Assembly: GCA_013140395.1 (NCBI GenBank)
Contig: JABFSY010000431.1
Span: 1 to 5,849, forward strand
DNA length: 5,849 bases
Direction: 5' to 3'
Origin: Cyclobacteriaceae bacterium
GTDB taxonomy: Bacteria; Bacteroidota; Bacteroidia; Cytophagales; Cyclobacteriaceae
Under the pieces are notes generated by a model. That model searched no databases, was not told the DNA's origin, and worked only from the letters and a program-made list of their open reading frames with translations. Shown here one piece after another: positions 1 through 5,849 of this stretch; position 1 is the first letter of the stretch; every line of letters begins with the position of its first letter. The translations under genes and the position numbers were made by a program.

Positions 1-298
1 GCATAGCGCCAGCGGCTGCTCCATCGATGGATCCGTGCGAATTTTGAAGAGTTATCAGGCTGAACTGGGCATTAGTTTTTTGGATCCTTCTCAAGTTGCC
101 TTCATGATAAATGGCGAGGTCAAACTGTTTCCGCGTCTAGAAGTGAAACGCCTTTTTGAGAGTGGCCAGTTAAATGCTGCAACCCCAACCTTCAACAATC
201 TGGTGGCTACCAAAATGGACTTTGAGAAACAGTGGAAGATACCTGTAGAAAAGTCATGGATGGTAAAATATTTACCAAAAACAGCGTTAAACGTATAG
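1..298 (+). CDS. C-terminal part of a Bacteroidota-specific short protein (usually auto-named 'ABC transporter ATPase'), 5' end outside window
   Basis: The open frame enters from the left edge (first full codon at position 2) and ends at TAG 296-298, leaving about 98 residues. It begins HSASGCSIDGSVRILKSY and ends near VEKSWMVKYL. The SGCSIDxSV block, a later TFNNLVATK stretch and the closing IPVEKSW segment match my memory of a family of about 155-160 residues widespread in Bacteroidota and commonly labelled 'ABC transporter ATPase'. That label looks wrong: no Walker A, Walker B or ABC signature motif is present here, and the family is far too short for an ABC ATPase. There is no signal peptide or membrane segment in the visible part, so it is probably cytoplasmic. 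Its function is unknown. The GTG at position 35 is an internal valine and not the start, because the frame stays open upstream with family-like sequence. It lies 49 bp upstream of the PorE-like gene and could share its transcript. Confidence 0.75.
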   Translation, partial: HSASGCSIDGSVRILKSYQAELGISFLDPSQVAFMINGEVKLFPRLEVKRLFESGQLNAATPTFNNLVATKMDFEKQWKIPVEKSWMVKYLPKTALNV

Positions 299-303
299 CC
301 GTT

Positions 304-319
304 TAATTTCGTAATTTCG
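304..319 (+). repeat. Tandem 8-bp repeat, possible -7 promoter elements for the PorE-like gene
   Basis: TAATTTCG occurs twice back to back (304-311 and 312-319) in the 49-bp gap before the PorE-like start codon. Each copy matches the Bacteroidota -7 consensus TAnnTTTG except that C replaces the last T, so either could be a weak promoter element, giving a leader of about 20-40 nt. No good TTG -33 element sits at the expected distance upstream. The repeat itself is certain; the promoter role is only a guess. Confidence 0.3.
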
Positions 320-347
320 GGCAGGTTTTCGCAAGTGTATATTCAGC

Positions 348-2342
348 ATGAAAGTAAGTTTTAGCATCGGTTTTTTACTTCTATTTCTCTTTTCCTGCAG
401 CCCGGAGAAAAAGGTAAAGACAGCGTTCAAATACGCCAAGTATGAGAAGGTGATCAAATATTATAAAGGAGTCCTTGCCAGGCAGCCAAAAAATGGCAAG
501 GCAAATTATTTTGTAGCAGAATCCTATCGGCTTTCCAATCGGATAAAGGAATCGGAACCTTACTATGCCAAGGCTGGTGGCCCAGGTATTGTGAAGGATT
601 CTGTACTTCTCTATTATGCCAAATCACTCCAGGCCAACGCGAAATACGAGGAGGCTAAGAAAACACTGGATGAACTGGAATCTTCTACGGAAGATGAAAA
701 AATCCGAGATCGCGCACGCACGGAGTTGGAAGGGTTACAATACCTCGACAAGCTTTCAGAAAAGAAAAGTTACTATCGGGTGAAGGAATTGGAAACGTTG
801 AATACCCGTTTTGCGGAATATGCGCCCGCTTATTCCAATGGTGTTTTGTACTTCGCTTCATCCCGATCAAACTCACGGATCTACGAAGCCTCCGGTACTC
901 CGTTCACAGACATTTATCAGGTAGACACGAAGGGAGCCAACGTGGATTTGAACACGTTAAAACCGCTGCCTAAACTGATCAATGCTGCTGACGTAAATAC
1001 AGGATGCATTACGTTTACTCCAGACGGCAAGCTGATGATTTTTGCAAGGGGTAACACGGGCAAAAGAAAGGGTGGCAGTGATGTTGATCTTTACTTAGCT
1101 CGTTTTCGCAATGGGCAATGGGGGGAACCGATTCCAATCAATATCAATCAACCCAACAGTTGGGAATCAACTCCTGCGTTGAGCCCTGATGGAAGAACAC
1201 TTTACTTTTCATCTAACCGCAAAGGAGGTTATGGCGGTTTGGACATCTACTCAGCTCAAATGGACAGTCGTGGGCGTTTTGGTAAAGTGAAGAATCTAGG
1301 TCCGGACATTAACACCGCAGGTGATGACACCTTTCCCTATATGGCGGATAATAGCAAACTTTATTTCTCCTCCGATGGACATCCTGGTTATGGTATGTTA
1401 GATGTCTTTGTCGTTAACCGCGCAAATGGCAAAACGCAAATAGAAAATTTGGGCCAGCCCATGAACTCGACAAGTGATGACTTTGGAATATATTTATTCA
1501 AACCCGATCGCGGATTCTTTACGTCTAACCGTGAAGGAGGCAAGGGAGATGATGATGTTTATACGTTTGTTAACGATGATCCTAATCTAAAAGTGGTTAA
1601 TTACTTCTTACAAGGCATCACCTACAACATGCGAAAGGACAGCACTCGGGAAGTTTTAGCTGACACGAAAGTGAGTTTGCTCGATCAGGGGGGGGATGTA
1701 ATGCAAGAATTTGTTACGGGGAATGACGGAAAATTTTTGTTTCGCGTCTATGAAAATGAAAACTACGTGCTGTTGGGCGATCACGATGGATACATTATAA
1801 AGCGACAACCCTACTCAACTATCGGCAAGTCCGTTCCAGTTGAGTCCTTGAAAGAACTAGTGACAAATGTTACGTTAGATACAATTCTCGTACTTGATCG
1901 ACTTGAGAAGAACAAAATTTTTGTATTGAAGAATATATATTTTGAATATGACAAGGCAGATATCAGGGCAGATGCGGCCAAGGAGCTCGACAAATTGGTT
2001 GATTTACTTAATGATAACTCCGAGATAAAAATAGAAATGGGCTCGCACACCGACAGCGTAGCTTCAGAAGTGTATAATATCGAACTATCCCAGCGAAGAG
2101 CAGAATCTACCGTGAGCTATTTAATTCGCAAGGGCATTGCAACAGAGCGATTGGTGGCGAAAGGCTATGGAGAGTCGAAACCTATAGCGAGAAACACCAA
2201 CCCAGATGGCACGGATAACCCTGAAGGCAGGCAGCGAAACAGAAGGACGGAATTTAAGATTTTGGAGATTGGTCCAATTATCAAAAAAGATCCTAAAGAT
2301 TTTGATGAGGACAAATACTTTAAAGACGATGGCAATGAATAG
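348..2342 (+). CDS. PorE-like outer-membrane lipoprotein: TPR, five-bladed PD40 propeller, CRD and OmpA peptidoglycan-binding domain
   Basis: This 664-residue protein starts with a lipoprotein signal peptide (residues 1-16) ending in lipobox LFSC, with Cys17 as the lipidated residue. TPR-like helices span about 22-140. Five WD40/PD40-type propeller repeats follow at about 155-410, including FTPDGKLMIF (223), SPDGRTLYFSSNRKGG (279), a third near 333-354 and FFTSNREGGKG (390). A carboxypeptidase-regulatory-like beta domain lies at about 420-485. The OmpA C-terminal domain (about 525-638) keeps HTDS (567-570) and NIELSQRRA (577-585), so the peptidoglycan-contacting Asp569 and Arg584 are present. 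A charged tail ends the protein. Domain order and length closely match Porphyromonas gingivalis PorE (PG1058, about 670 residues), which links the type IX secretion machinery to peptidoglycan. Many Bacteroidota OmpA-family paralogues share parts of this plan and no other secretion gene is in view, so orthology is inferred. The ATG at 348 is chosen because it begins the signal peptide. Confidence 0.85.
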   Translation: MKVSFSIGFLLLFLFSCSPEKKVKTAFKYAKYEKVIKYYKGVLARQPKNGKANYFVAESYRLSNRIKESEPYYAKAGGPGIVKDSVLLYYAKSLQANAKYEEAKKTLDELESSTEDEKIRDRARTELEGLQYLDKLSEKKSYYRVKELETLNTRFAEYAPAYSNGVLYFASSRSNSRIYEASGTPFTDIYQVDTKGANVDLNTLKPLPKLINAADVNTGCITFTPDGKLMIFARGNTGKRKGGSDVDLYLARFRNGQWGEPIPININQPNSWESTPALSPDGRTLYFSSNRKGGYGGLDIYSAQMDSRGRFGKVKNLGPDINTAGDDTFPYMADNSKLYFSSDGHPGYGMLDVFVVNRANGKTQIENLGQPMNSTSDDFGIYLFKPDRGFFTSNREGGKGDDDVYTFVNDDPNLKVVNYFLQGITYNMRKDSTREVLADTKVSLLDQGGDVMQEFVTGNDGKFLFRVYENENYVLLGDHDGYIIKRQPYSTIGKSVPVESLKELVTNVTLDTILVLDRLEKNKIFVLKNIYFEYDKADIRADAAKELDKLVDLLNDNSEIKIEMGSHTDSVASEVYNIELSQRRAESTVSYLIRKGIATERLVAKGYGESKPIARNTNPDGTDNPEGRQRNRRTEFKILEIGPIIKKDPKDFDEDKYFKDDGNE

Positions 2343-2346
2343 CACC

Positions 2347-2350
2347 AGGA
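2347..2350 (+). promoter_or_regulatory. Shine-Dalgarno-like AGGA before the DUF2721 gene
   Basis: AGGA lies 6 bp before the ATG at 2357, inside the 14-bp gap after the PorE-like stop codon. It is the clearest ribosome-binding-like site in the window and supports both the chosen start and translation from a transcript shared with the gene upstream. Confidence 0.45.
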
Positions 2351-2356
2351 TCTAAC

Positions 2357-2758
2357 ATGGAGCTTACCCTCACGACACCCGCCCTACTTTTCCCAACCGT
2401 CTCATTAGTTTTGTTGGCTTATACCAACCGATTTCTAGCAGTGGCGGGATTGATCCGAAAACTCGCAGCCCAATACAGAGACGATCATGACAAAAGAATT
2501 GTTGATCAGATAAAAAGCCTTCGCATTCGTGTTCATTTGATACGCAACATGCAAATGTTCAGCATTTTTGCTTTGTTCTTGAGCGTGCTTTGTATGTTTT
2601 CGCTGTTCTATGGAGAAGTGCTAATTGCCAAATTCATATTTAGCGCTTCGTTGATTTCACTTCTCATTTCGCTGGGCATGTCGTTGCGGGAAATTTATCT
2701 ATCCACTCACGCGCTGGCCATTCAGTTGAAAGATATGGACGAGGCTGTGAACAGTTAA
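2357..2758 (+). CDS. DUF2721 family small membrane protein
   Basis: This is a 133-residue protein with three hydrophobic segments at about 8-32, 66-85 and 88-110. A charged loop (RKLAAQYRDDHDKR, 34-47, then KSLRIRVHLIRN) separates the first two. The opening PALLFPTVSLVLLAYTNRFL and the closing SLREIYLSTHALAIQL stretch are typical of DUF2721, and the length fits that family's usual 125-150 residues, so it is complete. The basic loop between segments 1 and 2 suggests that loop faces the cytoplasm. No signal peptide cleavage site or catalytic motif is visible, and the family has no established function. It follows the PorE-like gene by 14 bp on the same strand with an AGGA site, so co-transcription is likely. 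This might tie it to the cell envelope, but the adjacency may be incidental. Confidence 0.85.
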   Translation: MELTLTTPALLFPTVSLVLLAYTNRFLAVAGLIRKLAAQYRDDHDKRIVDQIKSLRIRVHLIRNMQMFSIFALFLSVLCMFSLFYGEVLIAKFIFSASLISLLISLGMSLREIYLSTHALAIQLKDMDEAVNS

Positions 2759-2771
2759 CGTCAATCGTTAA
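2755..2771. repeat. 6-bp inverted repeat over the DUF2721 stop codon
   Basis: TTAACG (2755-2760) and CGTTAA (2766-2771) flank TCAAT and could form a short AT-rich hairpin that includes the TAA stop. The right arm runs into A7 (2770-2776), and a further direct copy of CGTTAA lies at 2785-2790. The site is in the 37-bp gap between two converging genes, where a terminator would be expected. However, the stem is only 6 bp and a U-tract does not follow it on the plus strand. On the minus strand the T7 run precedes the hairpin. A terminator role is therefore weakly supported. Confidence 0.25.
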
Positions 2772-2795
2772 AAAAAGCAGTCTTCGTTAAGAGGA

Positions 2796-3737
2796 TCAAT
2801 TCCAATTGAGTATAATATCTCTTCCGTTTGAGCCGATGTATTTGCCGGTGGCAACAATCACTTTGGCTCTTCCATCACACGTTGACCTAAATTCGATTAC
2901 AATGTTTCCAAGATCGATGGTAGCCCCTGCCTGAATGTTTTGAATAAAGGCAGTGCCACTTGTTGGATTGTTGGCACAGGTTGCCGGTGCAAATTGTGTA
3001 TTGATCATTGCGTGATAGAGCACACCGCCCGAACTATTTCTAACTTCTGCAATTTGGCCACCCCCAGATACAGAATAGCTATCGTCTGAAGGCGAAGAAG
3101 TGTTCTTGCGATCAATGGAAAGAAACCAAACATTTTGACTTGCTGCTATAAAGACATCGGTGGGCTGGGGAGAGTTGAGGCGGTTAATTTCGGTATTGAA
3201 TTGGGGATTAGTAAGACTTAAGTTAAGGAGCGTGTCCGAGCCCTCACCAATAACAATATCTTGCTTTGCATACAAGGCCTCGATCTTTCCGTTTTTTTCA
3301 GTGAAGGGCAATGTGTGCATACCTCTGAATTGAAACTGGGAAGCAATCACGTCAAAGTCGGCAAGGATGATAGACACCACGCCACTTTTTTGCCCATCCC
3401 ACAACCCAACAATTGTAATTTTGCCCACGTTGGAATTGAATGGAATAGGATTTGTTTTTGTTGCCTGTAGCGTTAGCGTTCCGGCCCCTGAAAAGCCAGG
3501 TTTATTGCTCACTGAAAAAGATGCGTTAGGAGGCAGCGTTTCGCCTTTAAAGGCACTCACCATTAGTGACGTGCAGTAACCAACAAGAGCCGATGTCCTA
3601 AAACCATCTTCCAATGACTTCAGGTTGGGGGTTTCATCTAATTCATCGAGTTTTGAGCACCCCGCCACTAGATAGGCAAATACAACCAAACCAAGGCTCA
3701 AAAAAGTGAATGTGTTTGTCGGCCGCCTACATTTCAT
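2796..3737 (-). CDS. Uncharacterised Bacteroidota lipoprotein
   Basis: I do not recognise a named family for this 313-residue protein. It begins with a basic n-region (MKCRRP), a hydrophobic core at about 10-25 and lipobox LVAGC, so Cys27 should be lipidated. The mature start, CSKLDELDE, is acidic close to the cysteine, somewhat like the acid-rich signals that send Bacteroidota lipoproteins to the cell surface, although it is not an exact match to a described export motif. The rest is rich in beta-forming stretches (for example KITIVGLWDG, 106-115, and VSIILADFDV, 121-130), with Gly/Ser-rich turns. Three further cysteines (55, 254, 287) could include a disulfide pair. The end, CDGRAKVIVATGKYIGSNG (287-305), reads like a conserved closing block. 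No enzyme motif is seen. ATG 3737 is chosen because it gives a proper signal peptide. The gene is divergent from the oxidoreductase gene and convergent with DUF2721, so it is probably monocistronic. Confidence 0.8.
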   Translation of the reverse strand: MKCRRPTNTFTFLSLGLVVFAYLVAGCSKLDELDETPNLKSLEDGFRTSALVGYCTSLMVSAFKGETLPPNASFSVSNKPGFSGAGTLTLQATKTNPIPFNSNVGKITIVGLWDGQKSGVVSIILADFDVIASQFQFRGMHTLPFTEKNGKIEALYAKQDIVIGEGSDTLLNLSLTNPQFNTEINRLNSPQPTDVFIAASQNVWFLSIDRKNTSSPSDDSYSVSGGGQIAEVRNSSGGVLYHAMINTQFAPATCANNPTSGTAFIQNIQAGATIDLGNIVIEFRSTCDGRAKVIVATGKYIGSNGRDIILNWN

Positions 3738-3741
3738 TTTA

Positions 3742-3759
3742 TAAATCTAGTGAAAATTA
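3742..3759 (-). promoter_or_regulatory. Possible promoter elements for the lipoprotein gene
   Basis: Read on the minus strand, TAATTTTC (3759-3752) and TAGATTTA (3749-3742) each match the Bacteroidota -7 consensus TAnnTTTG at all but the last base. A TTG lies 15 nt before TAGATTTA, which is shorter than usual. Either element would start transcription only a few bases before the ATG at 3737, giving a very short leader. AT-rich sequence produces such matches by chance. Confidence 0.25.
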
Positions 3760-3776
3760 GTGACCAATAGTATTCG

Positions 3777-3803
3777 TTGGTAACAGGCAGTTTGCTACCT
3801 TTT
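3777..3803 (+). promoter_or_regulatory. Possible promoter for the FAD oxidoreductase gene
   Basis: TTG at 3777-3779 and TACCTTTT at 3796-3803 resemble the Bacteroidota -33 TTG and -7 TAnnTTTG elements (last base differs), 16 nt apart, a little tight. Transcription would begin almost at the ATG (3809), implying a leaderless or nearly leaderless message. This agrees with the absence of any Shine-Dalgarno sequence before that ATG but is not proof. Confidence 0.3.
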
Positions 3804-3808
3804 CACAA

Positions 3809-5461
3809 ATGAGTGAGCTCGACACAATAATTATTGGTTCAGGTGCGGGGGGATTGGCAGCCGCTATTTGTTTGGCCAGATCCGGACAAAAAGTTTTGGT
3901 GCTCGAGCAGCATGACGTACCAGGCGGATGGTGTCATAGTTTCACCATTCATGGTGAACGCTTTTGCCCCGGTGTGCACTATATCGGTTTGCTGGACAAA
4001 GGTCAATCAACCAGTAATTTGTATGAGGGGTTGGGGGTTGCTAAAGATCTTGTTTTTTTTCGAATGAATCCAAAGGGCTATGAGCACTGCTGGATTGAAG
4101 AGGAGAAAATTGACATGCCTGCGGGGCATCAAGCATTGATCGAAAGTTTGTCGAAACGTTTTCCTTTGGAGGCGACAGGTATTAAGAAGTATTTGCAATT
4201 GGTAAAGGAAGTAAGCCGGCAAATACAACTCATTCCAAAGATGAAGGGCTTTTGGGATAACATCACGATTCCTTTTCGCACAAAATACATGGGTAAGTAT
4301 GGGTTGTTTAGTTTGAAAAGAGTTATTGATTGGCACATTAAAGATCCCTTTTTGAAAGCGGTTCTGAATATTCAATGTGGAGACCACGGCCTTCCACCTT
4401 TTAAAGCGAGTTTTCCGCTGCACTGCGCATTGATGGATCATTACTTTGAAGGTGGGTTTTATCCGTATGGCGGTGGGGGAGGAATTGTAAAAGCACTGAC
4501 CACGGCAGTAAAAAAGTATGGAGGAGAGATCCGAACAAAACAGCACGTTCAAAAAATTATTCTGAGAGATAAGACTGCGATTGGAGTCGAACTGAAAGAC
4601 GGACAGCAGTTATTTGCCAAAACCATCATTTCGAATGCCGATCCATCGATTACCTACTTAAAGTTAGTGGGTAAAGAAAACCTAAGTGATAAATTGAACC
4701 GGAAACTCGCTAATACAAAGTATTCAGTCACTTCACTAATACTGTTTATCACGCTTGATATGGATGTTGCCGAGGCAGGTATTGATTCCGGAAATATTTG
4801 GAAGCTAAATAGCAAAGACATTGACGGTGTCTATAGTCACTTGACTTCACAAAGTTTATTAGAAGGAGAAGAATTTCCCGCTGTTTTTATTAGTTGCACA
4901 ACACTGAAAGATCCAGCTAGCTTCAATGGGCGATACCACAATCTCGAGGTCGTTACATTTGTTGATTATTCGAGTTTTAGTGACTTCCCGGAGCAAGGCG
5001 ACTATCATTCAGAAAAATATGCGCTTTACAAAGAACGGATTTCGGAAAAGTTGTTAAACTCTTTGGAGAAAGTAATTCCCGGAGCCAAAAAACATGTCGT
5101 TCATATGGACTTGGGAACGCCAAAAACAAATCAGTTCTACATCAACAGCACGAATGGAAATGTTTATGGCACAGAAAAAACACTCAGACAAATAGGCCCG
5201 TTTTCTTTTTCAACCAAATCTGAAATCAACAACTTGTATTTGTGCGGAGCAAGCACGCTTTCTCATGGAGTAGGTGGTGCTACTAATTCCGGGGTCAATG
5301 CGGCTGCTGGAATTTTGAAATGTCGACCGGAGGAATTATTAAAATCGGATGGCACCCAACATATAAGAATTTACGATGCGGAGGATTCAGCCACGTGGCC
5401 AGATTGGGTGAATCAAAAACGGAAAGTAAGAAAAGATAAATTGGCGAGCGCCACTGCTTGA
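3809..5461 (+). CDS. FAD-dependent oxidoreductase, retinol saturase / carotenoid isomerase-like (phytoene desaturase superfamily)
   Basis: This 550-residue protein opens with a dinucleotide-binding fold: IIIGSGAGGLAAA (7-19, GxGxxG at 10-15), the strand-end acid in VLEQH (Glu33) and PGG (38-40), the usual FAD-binding signature. HYIG (57-60), the glycine-rich YPYGGGGGIVKAL (218-230) and the ISNADPS strand (274-280) resemble retinol saturase and CrtISO proteins. The C-terminal FAD-closing block spans NLYLCG (475-480) and HGVGGATNSG (486-495). Relatives oxidise, reduce or isomerise polyene chains of carotenoids or retinoids; the substrate here is unknown. Length is normal for the group. A polar, lysine-rich tail (about 505-550) follows the last conserved block. 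There is no signal peptide, and such enzymes usually sit at the inner face of the membrane. No phytoene synthase or other carotenoid gene is in the window. ATG 3809 is preferred because the FAD motif starts five residues later. Confidence 0.85.
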   Translation: MSELDTIIIGSGAGGLAAAICLARSGQKVLVLEQHDVPGGWCHSFTIHGERFCPGVHYIGLLDKGQSTSNLYEGLGVAKDLVFFRMNPKGYEHCWIEEEKIDMPAGHQALIESLSKRFPLEATGIKKYLQLVKEVSRQIQLIPKMKGFWDNITIPFRTKYMGKYGLFSLKRVIDWHIKDPFLKAVLNIQCGDHGLPPFKASFPLHCALMDHYFEGGFYPYGGGGGIVKALTTAVKKYGGEIRTKQHVQKIILRDKTAIGVELKDGQQLFAKTIISNADPSITYLKLVGKENLSDKLNRKLANTKYSVTSLILFITLDMDVAEAGIDSGNIWKLNSKDIDGVYSHLTSQSLLEGEEFPAVFISCTTLKDPASFNGRYHNLEVVTFVDYSSFSDFPEQGDYHSEKYALYKERISEKLLNSLEKVIPGAKKHVVHMDLGTPKTNQFYINSTNGNVYGTEKTLRQIGPFSFSTKSEINNLYLCGASTLSHGVGGATNSGVNAAAGILKCRPEELLKSDGTQHIRIYDAEDSATWPDWVNQKRKVRKDKLASATA

Positions 5462-5470
5462 GCTTGCGAG

Positions 5471-5849
5471 TCACCCTTTAGAAGTTTTCCGGGCGTCCAC
5501 CACTAACTTACCGAACATAACGGCCAAAACAACAGTGACTATCCGAGCCGTATTGGAAATCAATTCATATTCGGTTCCTACCCATCGACTATAAATGCCG
5601 AAGAAGGCCCAAATCAGCACAAGAAGGAATGCTGGCTCTTTAAATGTAAAGGCGATATACAAGCCTAGTAAAGTAGCGATGCAGATCATTGCAACCGTCC
5701 AGTATTCTTCTGTCAAGAATCCTTCGTGCCAATTCAAAGAGATCAATAATGTCGAGATATTGGCAATGGTGGCCACACAAATCCAGGACAGATAAAATAG
5801 AAAGGGTAGTTTTATCAATACCCATTCGGTTTTGGTCAACTCGCAGTTC
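5471..5849 (-). CDS. C-terminal part of a TspO/MBR-like tryptophan-rich membrane protein, 5' end outside window
   Basis: The frame enters from the right edge and ends at TGA (5473-5471), leaving about 125 residues. Counting from the TTG at 5839, hydrophobic segments lie at about 9-35, 47-66, 69-85 and 97-116, with six tryptophans. The stretch LPFLFYLSWICVATIANIS followed by YWTVAMICIATLLGL and LVLIWAFFGIYSR matches the second half of the longer (about 240-280 residue) proteins annotated as tryptophan-rich sensory protein, relatives of TspO. TspO proteins bind porphyrins and other hydrophobic ligands; the role of the longer bacterial versions is not settled. The TTG at 5839 is unlikely to be the start, because the frame continues upstream (NCEL before TKTEW) and the family needs more N-terminal helices. 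Its stop is 9 bp from the oxidoreductase stop on the other strand, and no clear terminator hairpin is visible there. Confidence 0.7.
   Translation of the reverse strand, partial: NCELTKTEWVLIKLPFLFYLSWICVATIANISTLLISLNWHEGFLTEEYWTVAMICIATLLGLYIAFTFKEPAFLLVLIWAFFGIYSRWVGTEYELISNTARIVTVVLAVMFGKLVVDARKTSKG

Noticed and set aside
35..37. GTG as the start codon of the first gene
   Set aside because: The frame is open upstream to the window edge and encodes family-like residues (SASGCSIDGS), so this is an internal valine.
1..298. Calling the first gene an ABC transporter ATPase
   Set aside because: The label is common for this family, but the visible part has no Walker or signature motif and the family is too short.
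1811..2345. Two open frames on the minus strand opposite the OmpA domain
   Set aside because: Both are antisense to well-conserved OmpA motifs, with serine/phenylalanine-rich translations typical of shadow frames.
3261..3579. Two overlapping short plus-strand frames inside the lipoprotein gene
   Set aside because: They overlap each other and the lipoprotein gene, lack initiation signals and show no recognisable protein features.
4053..4060. T8 tract in the oxidoreductase gene as a slippage switch
   Set aside because: T runs of this length are common in AT-rich coding sequence, and this one encodes an ordinary Val-Phe-Phe; nothing else points to variation.
4007..4552. 181-codon open frame on the minus strand inside the oxidoreductase gene
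   Set aside because: It is antisense to strongly conserved FAD-enzyme sequence and its translation looks like no protein family, so it is a shadow frame.
5435..5475. Terminator between the oxidoreductase and TspO-like genes
   Set aside because: Only a short direct repeat (GCTTG A GCTTG) is visible, with no stem of useful length followed by a T run on either strand.
5837..5839. TTG as the start codon of the TspO-like gene
   Set aside because: The frame stays open to the right edge, and the family has several more membrane helices before this point.

Overview
The window looks like ordinary chromosomal sequence from a member of the Bacteroidota, most likely Cytophagales-like. This rests on gene content: the tail of a short Bacteroidota-type protein usually mislabelled 'ABC transporter ATPase', a TPR/propeller/CRD/OmpA lipoprotein with the layout of the type IX secretion component PorE, Bacteroidota-style lipoproteins, and weak or absent Shine-Dalgarno sequences. 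The lineage is inferred from protein families and not from any marker gene.

Layout, left to right. Positions 1-298 (+) hold the 3' end of the mislabelled family gene. After 49 bp comes a 664-residue PorE-like lipoprotein gene (348-2342, +). A small three-helix membrane protein of the DUF2721 family follows 14 bp later (2357-2758, +), probably on the same transcript. Converging on it is a gene for an uncharacterised 313-residue lipoprotein (2796-3737, -). A 71-bp divergent intergenic region separates that from a 550-residue FAD-dependent oxidoreductase of the retinol saturase / carotenoid isomerase / phytoene desaturase superfamily (3809-5461, +). It converges, with only 9 bp between stops, on the C-terminal part of a TspO/MBR-like tryptophan-rich membrane protein that runs off the right edge (5471-5849, -).

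The first three genes may form one unit concerned with the cell envelope. The PorE-like protein would sit in the periplasmic leaflet of the outer membrane, binding peptidoglycan through its OmpA domain and partner proteins through its propeller. The other three genes are arranged divergently or convergently and are probably separate units. No RNA gene, mobile element, CRISPR array or gene-free stretch over 100 bp is seen. I found no convincing undescribed multi-gene system. The best leads are an eight-G tract in the PorE-like gene where a one-base slip in either direction gives a stop before the OmpA domain, the uncharacterised lipoprotein, and the oxidoreductase of unknown substrate beside a TspO-like gene.
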